A stretch of 64,000 nt of DNA. Source: Tetracentron sinense (taxonomy: Eukaryota; Streptophyta; Magnoliopsida; Trochodendrales; Trochodendraceae). The notes under the pieces are model-generated. The model did no database searches. It was not told where the DNA came from and was given only the letters and a program-made list of their open reading frames with translations. Made by a program: the position numbers and the translations under genes. This document shows, in pieces, positions 9,196 to 21,412 of the stretch. How positions within the stretch are numbered: the first letter of the stretch is position 1; each line of letters starts with the position of its first letter. Location of the stretch: contig JABCRI010001146.1 in the NCBI GenBank assembly GCA_015143295.1, positions 23,395 through 87,394 of the forward strand, given 5' to 3'.

Positions 9196-10125
9196 CTCAC
9201 GTTTTTGCAGAAATTTCAGTAAGGGTATTATGGTCTTTTGGTCGGTTTACTCTCACCTTAAGAGTTTAACCCAAGCCTTTAGGGCATCATTCAACACTTA
9301 GAGAGTTTGAGAGAATAGGAGAAAGGGGAGAAGGCGATTCCAACCTAGGGTTTCCATTTTGGAGAGAAATCAAGGGGTTTGTGAACCCACACTCCACTCA
9401 AGCCCATTTTTCTTCAAGATCAAGGCACAAACTCGTGAGGAGCATCTCCTCAAGCTAGGGCAGCAACTCACGGTTGTTTTTGGAAGGGGATTTCTTCCTC
9501 TCTTGATCAAGGTCGGTACTTCTTGCTACCCTCCTAGTTATAGTTCCTTCTTTTACTTCATTTCTCTTTGTCTTCTTTCATTTACACATGTATTATGAGA
9601 TGGGTTGTGAATGGTGAATGGGAATGGTGAATGAAGATGGATGTTGGCGAATGGATGCCGTGTGGATGATGTGATGAATGAATGGGAAAGGGCATTGTAC
9701 TAATAATGAACATACAAGTGTGATGTGAGCATAACCCACCTAGAAAAGCATGATTTAGGTTTAAAAGAATGATGAAAAATGAACACACCATGTTTGATGA
9801 AATGCCAAGGTGAATAAAGTGAGTTGTAAATTGGGAAATGCATGCCTAATAAATTATGGATATTGCTAGGGCCTATGATAGTGTGTTTTTCTTGCTTTCC
9901 CTAAATGATATGAATATTACATTGCTCAATCATTGATGTTATAGGTGTTATGAAATTACCCAAATGTCATATTTAAATTTAAATGCAAGTATGTACACGG
10001 TTCCCATGAGCACGGCATGCATGACATGATTTATCGAGGTTTTCAAGAACATGGTTAGAGGTGGGACATATCCTACGATATGTTTTACCTCGCTTTTCAC
10101 TAGAAAACAAGAACCAACATTCCAT

Positions 10126-10225
10126 GAGGGGTCTCCCCTCACTCACAAGTGCATATCATGAAGAAGGGCCTCCCTTCCCTTGCAAGTACATACATATCAT
10201 GAAGAAGGGTCTCCCTTCCCTCTCA
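10126..10225 (+). repeat. Short GAAGGGTCTCCCTTC-type hairpin array (El2 5' LTR)
   Basis: About three units, GAGGGGTCTCCCCTC, GAAGGGCCTCCCTTC and GAAGGGTCTCCCTTC, are separated by CGCAAGT(A)CATACATATCAT-like spacers. The 3' LTR copy is at about 17850-17950. Confidence 0.8.
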
Positions 10226-10605
10226 AGGCATCTCTCAAGCGCATCTCACAAGGATATCTCACAAGTGTATCTCACAAGTTACATGATCACAAGCAAGCAC
10301 GCATGACATGCATGACATGACACGTACGACACGCTCGACAAGATCAAGTAAGACAAACACGACAAGCTTTCAAGTACGAAAAGATGTTTCAAGCCAAGTC
10401 AAGTGCACGATGTTTTCAAGAGGTTTTATCGACTTTCTACGAAATACAAGCATGATTATAAATTGCTTTACTTCCTTGTATGATATGAATTGTTTCTGTC
10501 TAACATATATGAATTGCTCCTGATTTATGTATTGCCATTTTTATGCTATGACTATTGGTTAGTATTTGGTACCCGCTGAGTATTCCATGCTCAACCGTAC
10601 TTCTT

Positions 10606-10725
10606 ATGTCGGCAGGTTCTGAGGAAGCTGCTGCTCCATTTGATGTTTGTGCTCCTGGTCCATGGGTGGAAGAGGAGTACGTCGAGGAGCCTTTGGAGGA
10701 ACCTCCCGTAGAGGGTTATCAGTAG
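10606..10725 (+). CDS. MSAG acidic microORF, 39 codons (El2 5' LTR)
   Basis: It starts ATGTCGGCAGGTTCTGAG and ends CAGTAG. The peptide has an Ala/Pro-rich start, then APGPWVEEEYVEEP and a short LEEPPVEGYQ end. It lacks the C-terminal WPYLDYC seen in family A. Same position and upstream inverted repeat as in El1. Function unknown. Confidence 0.55.
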   Translation: MSAGSEEAAAPFDVCAPGPWVEEEYVEEPLEEPPVEGYQ

Positions 10726-11029
10726 GTGGTGTTAGGTTCTGAGTGGATTAGCTGTGGGTGAGCATGAGTGATTATATCCATGTATTTTGGCGGGTCTGTC
10801 CGCACTTTCTTTTGGATTCCTTTTGTGTAAATTTGGATTCGTATATACATAGAGGTTTGTTTAGACTTCCGCTGTGCTATGTTAGAGTATGTTTCCTCTG
10901 TTTATATCCTCTATTGTATATACTCTGTGGGTTTTTGCAGGTTGGTTTGTCAAGCAAGTCATGTAAGCCATGATTAGTCGTCCAAAGTTCACTCTAACTC
11001 CTAGGGTGGGTTTTGGGTCACGATAGAAG

Positions 11030-11041
11030 TGGTATCAGAGC
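11030..11041 (+). other. Primer-binding site of El2
   Basis: TGGTATCAGAGC lies four bases after the 5' LTR and is complementary to the 3' end of plant initiator-Met tRNA. It primes minus-strand DNA synthesis. Confidence 0.93.
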
Positions 11042-11385
11042 TTTGGCTTTAGGTCTTTAGGGTCACTTAGAATCTTATACCACGGCTTGACAAGAGCATG
11101 TGTTAGGAAACAAGTTAGGAAGGAAGTAAGTCGGGAGCGAGTCTGGTTCCAAGTGTAAGCCTAAACTTTAGTCTTAGTCTAAAATGGGTGCTTTAACCAA
11201 GTACGGTCCTAGGTACGCTAGAACACTAAAGTATAAGTATAATGTGATGAATACTCTGATGACTTGATGTGATGTATATTAGTATTATACAACTAATACA
11301 AATCGAATTATTGTGAAATGACATTGAAATAAACTGTGGTTTCAAGTTAGACTCATGTGGTGTTATTATTCTCAGGACTTTAGTC
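11042..11385 (+). other. Untranslated leader of El2 between primer site and gag
   Basis: These 344 bp contain no convincing ORF. The sequence is closely shared with El3 (30445-30788) and El5 (43920-44263), including GGAAACAAGTTAGGAAGGAAG and CCTAGGTACGCTAGAAC. A packaging or dimerisation role is possible, but nothing specific is visible. Confidence 0.7.
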
Positions 11386-12634
11386 ATGAGACGGAACACA
11401 CGGGGTCATGGACCACATACCAGAGCTTCCTCATCTTCACGGGATGAGGATGAGCAGCCGGACCTCTCTAAGGTCTTAGGCTCTATTGCTGAGACACTCG
11501 CCATACTGGCGGCTCGGCAGGCTATACCATCATCGGCGGCACCTACTCCACCGCCCGCAGCCCCAGTACATCGTACCGCTGGAGTTGAGGCATTCAGGAG
11601 ATTGAGGCCTCCACCCTTCCATGGGAGTGTGGACCCTCTTACTGCAGAGGCATGGATCCTCCAGATGGAGAAGATCTTTGCAGTCCTCTCGCCTACAGAG
11701 GAGGATAGAGTAGCATGGGCAGTTTTCATGCTAGAAGGTGAAGCCCACCATTGGTGGTTGTCCGCATTGAGGACGCGAGATTTGACCATGCAGGGTCAAC
11801 CTTGGACTTGGGAGGAGTTCAAAGATACTTTTTACAAGAAGTATTTTCCGATTGGAGCACGGGAAAAGAAAGAGAGAGAATTCATCAACCTTGAGCAAGG
11901 TTCGATGTCGGTGGCCGCTTATGAGGCCAAGTTCTCGGAGCTATCACGCTTCGCGACACATATGAATGCCACCGAGGCAATGAAGCCGAGGAGGTTTGAG
12001 CAAGGACTCAAGGATGTCATCATGGAGAAAGTATCGGTCTTTAGGCACGCCACTTACGCTAAAGTGGTGGATAAAGCCTTGTTGGTTGAGACCAACTCTG
12101 AGGCGGTGTCCAAGAAAAGGGAATTGACGAGAGGCCAATCCAGTAGTTCAGCACCTCTAGAGAGGCGGGCTCGTACCGACCCTTATCAGTATGCGTGGCC
12201 AGCACCACCGATGAGGCCATCTTATGCGCCTCCATCTCCACGGCAGTTTGTGCCTCAGGCACCGCGACCTCAGGCTCTTCCGGCCCCACGGCCTGTTGCA
12301 CCTCAGACGATGAGGTATGCTCCACCTCCGGCCCCTCCGACTTATACACACGAGGTCTGCACTTCATGCGATCGAAGGCACCCGGCAGGAGATTGCCGAA
12401 GAGCATCGGGTGGATGTTTTCATTGTGGTCGCCAGGGCCATATTATCAGGGATTGCCCCAGTCGGCATTTACCAGGCCAGTCTCAGGGGATTAGGCCACC
12501 AGCACGCCCAGCAGGATCATATCAGGCGTCATCTCAGACTACCCGGTCTACACCTCAGTCTCGCCAGGCGAACCAGGGGCGAGTTTTTGCCTTAACAGAG
12601 GGTGATGCACTTGCATCTGACGATGTAGTGCAAG
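11386..12634 (+). CDS. gag: Gag (El2), intact, exon 1
   Basis: This is a full-length capsid/nucleocapsid precursor. ATG at 11386 follows a conserved CTTTAGTC and is shared by El3 and El5. An Arg/Ser-rich start leads to a Pro/Ala linker, then the retrotransposon-gag core from about residue 65 (RPPPFHGSVDPLTAEAW, GEAHHWW, FKDTFYKKYFP, FINLEQGSMSVAAYEAKF). A long Pro-rich region follows. Two zinc units end the protein: CTSCDRRHPAGDC (the Gly of its relatives is Asp) and CFHCGRQGHIIRDC. Without splicing it stops at 12648, 420 residues. Splicing at 12634 fuses it to pol. The intact gag contrasts with its broken pol. Confidence 0.92.
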
Positions 12635-12782
12635 GTACGCAGTTGTAGCTTATTTAATTATACGTAAATTAAACTGTTAAGTATTAATTGATTGTGTACG
12701 TACTTGGCATGTTATATATGTATATATACCTACATGTATACATTGTTGATGCATGGATTAACTCCGCTAGTTAAAATTTCAG
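12635..12782 (+). other. Putative gag/pol intron (El2)
   Basis: GTACGCAG...TTTCAG, 148 bp, AT-rich, with ATTAACT as a possible branch site about 25 nt before the acceptor. Joining gives V-Q-G-T-L-L-V-N-E in the pol frame. Confidence 0.75.
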
Positions 12783-15700
12783 GAACCCTACTAGTCAATG
12801 AGTATTTGGCTCGAGTGTTGATTGATACCGGGTCCACTCATTCATTTGTCTCGCTGAGTTTTTCAGAAGGCTTTTCTGTAGAGCCAAGTCAGCTAGAACT
12901 GGAGTTAGCCGTTTCGACTCCTCTCGGCAAAACAGTATTGGCAGATAAAGTGTAAAGAAATAGTGTGGTCCAAGTTGGAAGCCACGAGTTGGCGGTTGAT
13001 CTCATCGTCCTTTGATTCCAAGACTTTGATGTTATATTGGGAATGGATTGGTTAGCAGCACATCATGGGCATGTAGCTTGCTTTGAGAAAATGGTACTCT
13101 TCAAGCCAGTAGAAGGAAAACCATTCCACTTTCGCGGGTTGAAAAGTAGATATATTGCTCGTTTTGTGGCGTTGAGCTTAGCTAACCCCGAGGCAAAGGA
13201 CTCATCGACTATTTCGGTTGTGAGTGAGTTCCTGGATGTATTTCCAGAGGAGTTGCCAGGATTGCCTCCAGACCGGGAGATTGAGTTTGTGATCGAGCTT
13301 GCACCAGGCACAACTCCTGTTTTTAGGGCTCCATATAGAATGGCCCCTATTGAACTCAAGGAGTTGAAGACTCAGTTGGAGGAATTGCAAGGCCTTGGTT
13401 TCATTCGACCAAGTGTCTCACCGTGGGGTGCCCCGGTGTTGTTTGTTAAGAAGAAAGATGGCTCGATGCGGATGTGCGTCGATTACAGGCAATTGAACAA
13501 AGTCACTATAAAGAATAGGTATCCCTTGCCTAGGATTGATGACTTGTTCGATCAGTTGAAGGGAGTGAGATTTTTCTCTAAGATAGACCTTCGATCGGGT
13601 TATCACCAGTTGAAGATTAAGGTGGAAGATGTTCCCAAAACTGCTTTCAGGACTCGGTATGGACACTACGAGTTCTTGGTGATGCCTTTTGGACTCACGA
13701 ACGCGCCGGTAGCCTTTATGGATTTGATGAACCGGGTGTTCCGGCCAGATCTTGATAGGTGTGTGATTGTATTTGTTGATGACATTTTGGTCTATTTCCA
13801 GACACGGGAAGATCACACACGCGACCTATGCCTTGCTTTGGAAATGCTAAGAGAGCACAAGCTATACGCCAAACTTAGCAAGTGTGAGTTTTGGTTGGAA
13901 GAGGTGGCATTCCTAGGCCACGTTGTTTCTGCAGAAGGTATCTCGATAGATCCAAAGAAGATTGATGCAATTATGAGTTAGGCGAGGCCCAAGAGAGTTA
14001 CCAAGATACGCAGCTTTCTTGGGTTGGCAGGCTACTACAGGAGATTCGTAGAGGGTTTCTCTAGCCTTGCAGCACCGCTCACTTACCTGACAAGGAAGAA
14101 TGCCAAGTTTGTATGGAGTGATAAGTGCGAGATCAGTTTCACGGAACTGAAGAAGAGGCTTACTACAACCCCTGTCCTTACTGTGCCATCTGAACCTTAT
14201 GGGTATGAGGTGTATAGTGATGCCTCACACGTTGGACTTGTGTGTGTACTCATGCAGCACAAGAAAGTCATTGCCTATGCATCGACGCAATTGAAGGAGC
14301 ATGAGAAGAATTACCCCATGCACGACTTAGAGCTTGCCGCAGTCGTGTTTGCACTCAAGATCTGGCGACATTACTTATACGGGGTGGAATCTCTATGTGT
14401 ATATGAACCACAAGAGCCTCAAGTACCTCTTTTCCCAAAAGGAATTGAATCTAAGGCAACGGCGTTGGATGGAATTTTTGAAAGACTATGATTCTGCCAT
14501 TCAATACCACCCGGGTAAAGCAAATGTAGTGGCTGATGCTTTGAGTAGAAGACCTCCGGGGTTATTAGTATGCATGTTAGTGCAGGAATGGAAGCTACTT
14601 GAAGACTTGGCAAATCTGGACATTAGTGTGAATGACTCTGTTCGTAGTCCCATCTTGTCAAATGTCACGGTTCGGCCATACATTATAGATTTGATCCAAG
14701 TGTACCAAGCCTCGGATGCTGAATTGTTGGCTTATCGGGACAAGGAAGTTGCTAAGGGTAGTGAGGACTTCTCTCTCACTAGTCGGGGTGCTATCACATT
14801 CAAGGGAAGGCTGTGCGTCCCAGCCAATGCAGATCTTCGAAGAGAGATTTTGGATGAAGCACACCGTTCGAAGTACACAGTGCATCCAGGGGGTACAAAG
14901 ATGTATCGGAACCTCAAGAGTCACTTTTGGTGGCGGAATATGAAGAGGGAGGTTGCAGAATATGTAGCACGGTGCTTGTTGTGTCAACAGGTAAAAGCAG
15001 AACACATGCGGCCCACAGGTCTATTACAGTCCCTTCCGATTCCCGAGTGAAAATGGGAGAACATATCCATGGATTTCATAGTTGGCTTGCCAAAGAAGGC
15101 AAGGGGCTCAGATGCGATATGGGTAGTAGTGGATCGTTTGACGAAGTCCGCTCACTTCTTACCTTACCAAACTACTTTCAACTCTAGTCAGTTAGCCGCT
15201 TTGTACATCAAGGAAGTGGTGAGGTTGCACGGAGTGCCCGTTAGTATTGTGTCAGATCGGGATCCAAGATTCACATCAAGATTTTGGAAAAGTTTCCAGG
15301 AGGCTATGGGTTCCCGACTTGATTTCAGCACCGCTTTTCATCCACAGACGGATGGAAAAACCGAGAGAGTGAACCAAGTCATTGAAGACATGCTTCGGGC
15401 TTGCATGTTGGATTTCAGAGGCAGTTGGGAAGAGCACTTGCCTTTGGTTAAATTCGCCTATAATAATAGCTATCAGGCAAGTATCCAAATGGCACCATTT
15501 GAGGCCTTGTATGGGCGAAGTTGTAGGTCTCCTCTTTATTGGGATGAGGTAGGAGAAAGGAAAGTACTTGGTCCGGAGTTGATCGAGCAAACTGCAGGCA
15601 CAGTTAAGATCATTCGGGATCGATTGAAAGTCGCTCAAGATCGCCAGAAAAGTTATGCGGACACGCGCCATAGGGACTTGAAATTTCAAGTAGGGGAGCA

Positions 15701-16190
15701 AGTTTTTGTGAAAGTATCTCCTAGCAAAGGGATCATGAGATTTGGAAAGCGAGGCAAGCTCAGTCCTCGGTGTGTCGGGCCTTTTGAGATTATCACACGA
15801 GTTTGTGAGGTTGCTTACAGGGTAGCTCTCCCACCTCACATGGCCGCAGTTCACAACGTCTTCCATGTGCCTATGCTTCGGAAGTACATTACGGATCCTT
15901 CGCATGTCATAGACTTGGAACCGTTGGAGATTCGAGAGGACCTCACCTTGATTGAAAAGCCGGTTCAGATTTTGGATCGAAGAGATCAGGTGCTTCGCAA
16001 CAAGACAATCCTTTTGGTTCTTGTACAATGGCAACACCATGCTCGGGAAGAAGCTACATGGGAGCGTGAAGCCGAAGTCAAAGCAAAGTACCCAGAATTA
16101 ATTGAATCAGTTTTGTATAGGTTTTGTATAAGTGGCTTGTATTTTTGTATTGATTCTGTAATGCATGTCCCGTCCAAATTTCGAGGATGA
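12783..16190 (+). pseudogene. pol: Pol (El2), broken by stops and a frameshift
   Basis: It has the same domain order as El1 pol: protease [13 protein letters not shown] with [10 protein letters not shown] and FVDDILVYF, RNase H, HHCC/DDE integrase and chromodomain. Lesions found by comparison with sister copies are TAA at 12953-12955 (for TAT), TGA near 13013 (for GGA) and TAG at 13979-13981 (for TGG). There is also a one-base insertion near 14390 at the RNase H TDHKSL motif (read YMNHKSL after the shift) and TGA at 15048-15050 (for TGG). Integrase reads [10 protein letters not shown] instead of [10 protein letters not shown]. The normal LFE-stop end is lost and the frame runs to 16190. The polypurine tract is 16199-16211. 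Confidence 0.9.
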
Positions 16191-16211
16191 AATTTTGTAA
16201 GGGGGGGAGGA

Positions 16212-18750
16212 TGTAGAGCCCCAGACTTTTTCATGCTTAATACATGGCACTTTCGTTGCCATTTTGCCTTTAAAGAGGTATAATTAATAAATAAGGAAGA
16301 AATTAGAAATTTTGAAACGTTAGAAATGTTCCTTTTCAAAGTACGAACCCAACGCAAGTTGAATCGTCAAAATCGGACGAACGAGTCAAAAGATATGGCC
16401 AAAACAGTCTGGACCTGCAGGCAATCGTAGCTCGGAAGGCACTAAGGACGTAGCTCGGAAGGCACTAAGGACGTAGCTCTAGCTCTGATAACGTGTACGT
16501 TGTGCATCCATTGTACAACAGACAACGGGTACGTTGTGCAGCAGACAACGTGTACGTTGTACAGCAAACAACTAGTACGTTGTACAGCTCACAACGTGTA
16601 CGTTGTGCGTCCGTTGTGCAACAGACAACGGGTACGTCGTGCAGCAGACAACGTGTGCATTGTACAGCAAACAACGAGTACGTTGTACAGCTCACAACGG
16701 GTACGTTGTACATAAGACAACGGACAACGTGTTCAGCACTGTTCACAACACAACGTGTTTGGCACTGTTCACGGCACAACGTGTTCAGCACTATTCACAG
16801 CACAACGTGTTTGGCACTGTTCACAGCACAACGTGTTCAGCACTGTTCACAGCACAACGTGTTTGGCACTGTTCACAGCAGAACGTGTTTGGCACTATTC
16901 ACAGCTCAACGTGTTCAGTACTCGCGTTTTTACAGAAATGTCAATAAGGGTATTATGGTCTTTTGGTCGGTTTACTCTCACCTTAAGAGTTTAACCCGAG
17001 CCTTTAGGGCATCATTCGACACTTAGAGAGTTTGAGAGAATAGGAGAAAGGGGAGAAGGCGATTCCAACCTAGGGTTTCCATTTTGGAGAGAAATCAAGG
17101 GGTTTGTGAACCCACACTCCACTCAAGCCCATTTTTCTTCAAGATCAAGGCACAAACTCGTGAGGAGCATCTCCTCAAGCTAGGGCAGCAACTCACGGTT
17201 GTTTTTGGAAGGGGATTTCTTCCTCTCTTGATCAAGGTCGGTACTTCTTGCTACCCTCCTGGTTATAGTTCCTTCTTTTACTTCATTTCTCTTTGTCTTC
17301 TTTCATTTACACATGTATTATGAGATGGGTTGTGAATGGTGAATGGGAATGGTGAATGGAGATGGATGTTGGCGAATGGATGCCGTGTGGATGATGTGAT
17401 GAATGAATGGGAAAGGGCATTGTACTAATAATGAACATACAAATGTGATGTGAGCATAACCCACCTAGAAAAGCATGATTTAGGTTTAAAAGAATGATGA
17501 AAAATGAACACACCATGTTTGATGAAATGCCAAGGTGAATAAAGTGAGTTGTAAATTGGGAAATGCATGCCTAATAAATTATGGATATTGCTAGGGCCTA
17601 TGATAGTGTGTTTTTCTTGCTTTCCCTAAATGATATGAATATTACATTGCTCAATCGTTGATGTTATAGGTGTTGTGAAATTACCCAAATGTCATATTTA
17701 AATTTAAATGCAAGTATGTACACGGTTCCCACGAGCACGGCATGCATGACATGATTTATCGAGGTTTTCAAGAACATGGTTAGAGGTGGGACATATCCTA
17801 CGATATGTTTTACCTCGCTTCTCACAAGAAAACAAGAACCAACATTCCACGAGGGGTCTCCCCTCACTCACAAGTGCATATCATGAAGAAGGGCCTCCCT
17901 TCCCTCGCAAGTACATACATATCATGAAGAAGGGTCTCCCTTCCCTCTCAAGGCATCTCTCAAGCGCATCTCACAAGGATATCTCACAAGTGTATCTCAC
18001 AAGTTACATGATCACAAGCAAGCACGCATGACATGCATGACATGACACGTACGACACGCTCGACAAGATCAAGTAAGACAAACACGACAAGCTTTCAAGT
18101 ACGAAAAGATGTTTCAAGCCAAGTCAAGTGCACGATGTTTTCAAGAGGTTTTATCGGCTTTCTACGAAATACAAGCATGATTATAAATTACTTTACTTCC
18201 TTGTATGATATGAATTGTTTCCGTCTAACATATATTAATTGCTCCTGATTTATGTATTGCCATTTTTATGCTATGACTATTGGTTAGTATTTGGTACCCG
18301 CTGAGTATTCCATGCTCAGCCGTACTTCTTATGTCGGCAGGTTCTGAGGGAGCTGCTGCTCTATTTGATGTTTGTACTCCTGGTCCATGGGTGGAAGAGG
18401 AGTACGTCGAGGAGCCTTTGGAGGAACCTCCCGTAGAGGGTTATCAGTAGGTGGTGTTAGGTTCTGAGTGGATTAGCTGTGGGTGAGCATGAGTGATTAT
18501 ATCCATGTATTTTGGCGGGTCTGTCCGCACTTTCTTTTGGATTCCTTTTGTGTAAATTTGGATTCGTATATACATAGAGGTTTGTTTAGACTTCCGCTGT
18601 GCTATGTTAGAGTATGTTTCCGCTGTTTATATCCTCTATTGTATATGCTCTGTGAGTTTTTGCAGATTGGTTTGTCAAGCAAGTCATGTAAGCCATGATT
18701 AGTCGTCCAAAGTTCACTCTAACTCCTAGGGTGGGTTTTGGGTCGCGACA
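16212..18750 (+). repeat. 3' LTR of El2, 2,539 bp
   Basis: It runs from TGTAGAGCCCCAG to GGTCGCGACA and matches 8521-11025 with scattered substitutions and small array-length differences. It contains the ACAACG palindromic array (16490-16920), a hairpin array (about 17850-17950) and a microORF (18331-18450). The intact terminal CA shows that the CGATA at the 5' LTR end is a later mutation. Confidence 0.94.
18331..18450 (+). CDS. MSAG acidic microORF (El2 3' LTR)
   Basis: 39 codons, with TPGPWVEEEYVEEP in the core. It differs from the 5' LTR copy at a few positions (for example Glu to Gly at residue 7 and Pro to Leu at residue 11), and start, stop and acidic core are kept. Confidence 0.5.
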   Translation: MSAGSEGAAALFDVCTPGPWVEEEYVEEPLEEPPVEGYQ

Positions 18751-18879
18751 GTCTAGGTTTTTTATGCCAATTGATTCTTCCTAAATTAGCTATACCATTA
18801 GAAATAGACCCGTAATCTAATTGGTATTAATGAACACAATAAATCCCTAATACTATCTTATTTGTCATTTGATTAGATC

Positions 18880-19794
18880 ATGCCAAGCCTACACCAATTG
18901 ACTGAAATTCTTTGTGATGAAAAGTTAGTTGGAACTAACTATGTAGACTGGAAAAGAAAGATTAGAATTGTATTTGTCGTGGAGAACCTTGACCTATGTC
19001 TTAAGACACCTAAGCCGGAATTTCCTCCAGATGCTTCACCGACCCAAAAGGCTGAGTTAGAGCAATGGGAGAGGTCCAATTAGATGACCAAGTATTACAT
19101 ACTAGCTTCGATGTCTAACATTTTGCAAAGCCAACATGAACACATGGATAAGGCTTCTGACATTTTGAAAAACCTTCATGAGATGTTTGGTGAGCAAAAT
19201 AGGTCAGCTCGACAAGTAAAGTTGAAATCCCTTGTTAACACCAAGATGGCTGAGGGAACTCCAGTCAGGGAGCACATCATAAAGATGATGGGCTTATTGA
19301 AGGAACTGGAAATTCTTGATAGAGAGATGGATGCCATCACTCAAGTTGACACTATTCTGCAGTCACTGCCTTCGTCCTTCAATTCGTTCGTGTTAAATTA
19401 TAACATGAACAAGAGTGAAATGTCACTTAGTGAGCTTATGAACTCACTTGTAGCTGCAGAAGATTTGATAAAAAAGTCAACTAAAGGGGAAATTTTAATT
19501 TTTGATAAACCTGATACCTCCAAGAAATCTAAAAAGTTTAGAAAAGGGAATAAAGGCAAAGGAAAATTTAAAGACAATAAGGGTAAGGAAAATTTTGCCA
19601 AAGGTTCTTCAGGAAAAACTGGCAAGTAAAACAAGGGCAATGGAAAGTGTTTCCACTATAGTAAAATAGGCCACTGGAAGAGGAATTGCAGGACTTACCT
19701 CATAACTCTTAAGAAGGGTGGTGGAAGTACTCAAGGTATGAGATACTTTGAAGTAATTATTACTGTTAAATCTAACTTTCTGGACGGTTCTCCT
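18880..19794 (+). pseudogene. gag: Copia1 Gag, two nonsense codons, damaged zinc knuckle
   Basis: ATG at 18880 opens a copia Gag (ILCDEKLVGTNYVDWKRKIR, then LHEMFGEQNRSARQVKLKSL, then SLPSSFNSFVLNYN). A TAG at 19081-19083 and a TAA after GKTGK (19627-19629) interrupt the frame without shifting it. The zinc knuckle near 19648 reads CFHYSKIGHWKRNC, so its second Cys is now Tyr. The frame is cut at 19794 by the solo LTR and resumes in the same phase at 22780 with NSWCVDSGST. Confidence 0.85.
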
Positions 19795-20625
19795 TGTAGA
19801 ACCCCGGAATCCGAGTTCACTGTGCTATGAACAGTGTTAGTGAATAGTGCCATTGTATGGTGTGTGTAAAGGCCTAAAGCCTTCCATCTTGTTCTTGGTT
19901 GCATGGTGAGTCAAGTAAGGGTTTTAGGCGCATGTGTTGAGGCTCAACAAGAGAGTATAATGATACTCTAAGTGGGTAAAAGCAAGGGTATAAGATACCC
20001 TAAGTGCTTAAAGGGTTGTAAGTGAATAATGTGTGAGTAGTGCTGCAAATAGTGCTATAAATGGTGTTTGTGAGGTCCAAGGTTCCCTAGGTGCTTGTGA
20101 ATGATGTGAGGAGTTTATTATAGGTTTTATGGTGTGTGAAACCATCCTTGATGTTTATGGGTGTTAAAATAAAAAGGGCAAACGTTCTAAGTGCTAAAGG
20201 ATGGGGGAAGTCTTCACAACCCTCAACTTGAGGGAGCTCTAGAATTCTCACCACTGATCAGAATCGAGTGATTCTTAAATTTTTGAAAAGGTATTGAAAC
20301 TCTCTTCGAGGTTCATATTTACCACTTCTTTAGATTTTGAGTAAAAGTTGGGTCAAATGTCAGATTTCCGCAAACTGGTCTGCTGTAAATTTTGGTGTGC
20401 TGACAGTCATCCCAGGACCAGTCCACTTGTGGGCCCATTTAAACAAGTTAGAACTCAAAATTAGGATTTGTACAAAACATGAAAGTTGTTCCTCTTTGAA
20501 TGAAAAATCCAACGCAAGTTTAATCATCAAAATCGAATAAGCGAGTCAAAATGTATTGTGAAAATACCAAAGTGGGAAAACGAGGCCTAGGCAGAGTGCC
20601 ATTTCGGCGACGAATTGAGTTGGGG

Positions 20626-20650
20626 GCTGAATTTCGTCGACGAATTCAGC
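20626..20650 (+). promoter_or_regulatory. Near-perfect 25-bp palindrome (family C LTR)
   Basis: GCTGAATTTCGTCGACGAAT followed by TCAGC. The centre TTCGTCGACGAA (20633-20644) is a perfect palindrome. A diverged half (TTTCGGCGACGAATTGAG) lies just upstream. It occupies the slot of the GATCG and ACAACG arrays, about 100 bp before the TATA box. Confidence 0.65.
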
Positions 20651-20739
20651 CCAGAAAATGCCAAAAACAGCCTGTAACTCATCACTGACCTTAGGGGATA
20701 ATTTCCTAAGGTTTTGTTTTTTTTTGGCAACCTTTAGAC

Positions 20740-20747
20740 TATAAATA
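20740..20747 (+). promoter_or_regulatory. TATA box of family C LTR
   Basis: TATAAATA in ACTATAAATAGAAGGGG is the clearest core promoter among the Ty3 LTRs here, and it places the palindrome slot just upstream of transcription start. Confidence 0.7.
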
Positions 20748-21412
20748 GAAGGGGATTTCGTGGGTTTGATCTACTCAAACCCTAAGTTTGGATTTTTGAG
20801 AGATTAAAGAAGAGAAGAAGAAGAAGAAAGGTGAGCGTTGTTTGGATGTTCTGAGTTGGTGTTTTTCCATCAAAGGAAGAGTTCTTCTTGCTTTCTTGGT
20901 GTTCTAACACCTAGAGTTTGAATCCAAAGTGATTCCACAAGCTTGGAATTTCTTCAAAGAAATTTTGTACGTGTTCTTGAAAAAGGGGGTTTTCAAACCT
21001 AGATTTTCCCAAGCTTCAACCAAGCTTTCCTCAAGCTTAATTCAGTCTACAGAAGTGTAAAAACTTCCTTTTTAAGGTAGATACACTCTACTAAATTATT
21101 TTGCTATGGATTGTTAATGAATAGTAGAAATTGAATTGTATTCGTGAATGGTATTGGTTTCACTATTATGTTTAAAGGCTTCTATGGTTATTGAATTGCT
21201 CATAAGGATATATGAACTCAAAGAATGGTTGTAACTCAAAGTATAGTTTTGATTAAAGTATGGATTTTTCCAAAAAGGACGGTTTTGATCAAAGAGGGAT
21301 TTTCTCAAAGTATGATTGCTCAAAAGGGTTTTGTTCTAAGTTAAGGTATCATGGTTTTGCAAAAAGGGGTTTTTCTCAAAAGTGGCTTTGCTCAAAGAAT
21401 GATTTTGAATTC

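Larger units (their letters stand above)
8521..11025 (+). repeat. 5' LTR of El2 (family B), 2,505 bp
   Basis: It begins TGTAGAGCCCCAG and ends GGTCACGATA, where relatives end CGACA, so the terminal CA is mutated to TA. It contains the constant box (about 8645-8713), a long palindromic array (8757-9195), a CTAGGGCAGCAAC motif (9451), a donor-like CAAG|GTCGGTAC (9511/9512), a short hairpin array (10126-10225), a microORF (10606-10725) and the GCGG hairpin (10790-10803). Confidence 0.93.
8521..18750 (+). mobile_element. El2: complete Ty3/gypsy Tekay-like element
   Basis: It has two LTRs (8521-11025 and 16212-18750), a primer-binding site, leader, gag, intron, pol and purine tract. It is flanked by the 5-bp duplication GTCTA (8516-8520 and 18751-18755). 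Gag is intact but pol carries several stops and a frameshift, so it is not autonomous. The LTRs are nearly identical; the 3' copy is 34 bp longer, partly from a duplicated TAGCTCGGAAGGCACTAAGG stretch near 16441. It is nested in Copia1 upstream of gag. Confidence 0.95.

Noticed and set aside
8779-9301. Cys/Thr/Val-rich predicted proteins over the ACAACG array (also 16493-17026)
   Set aside because: They come from short tandem repeats read in several overlapping frames; no frame is favoured and the array length differs between the two LTRs.
11030-11041. tRNA-derived sequence
   Set aside because: Only 12 bases complementary to initiator-Met tRNA; it is a primer-binding site, not a tRNA gene.
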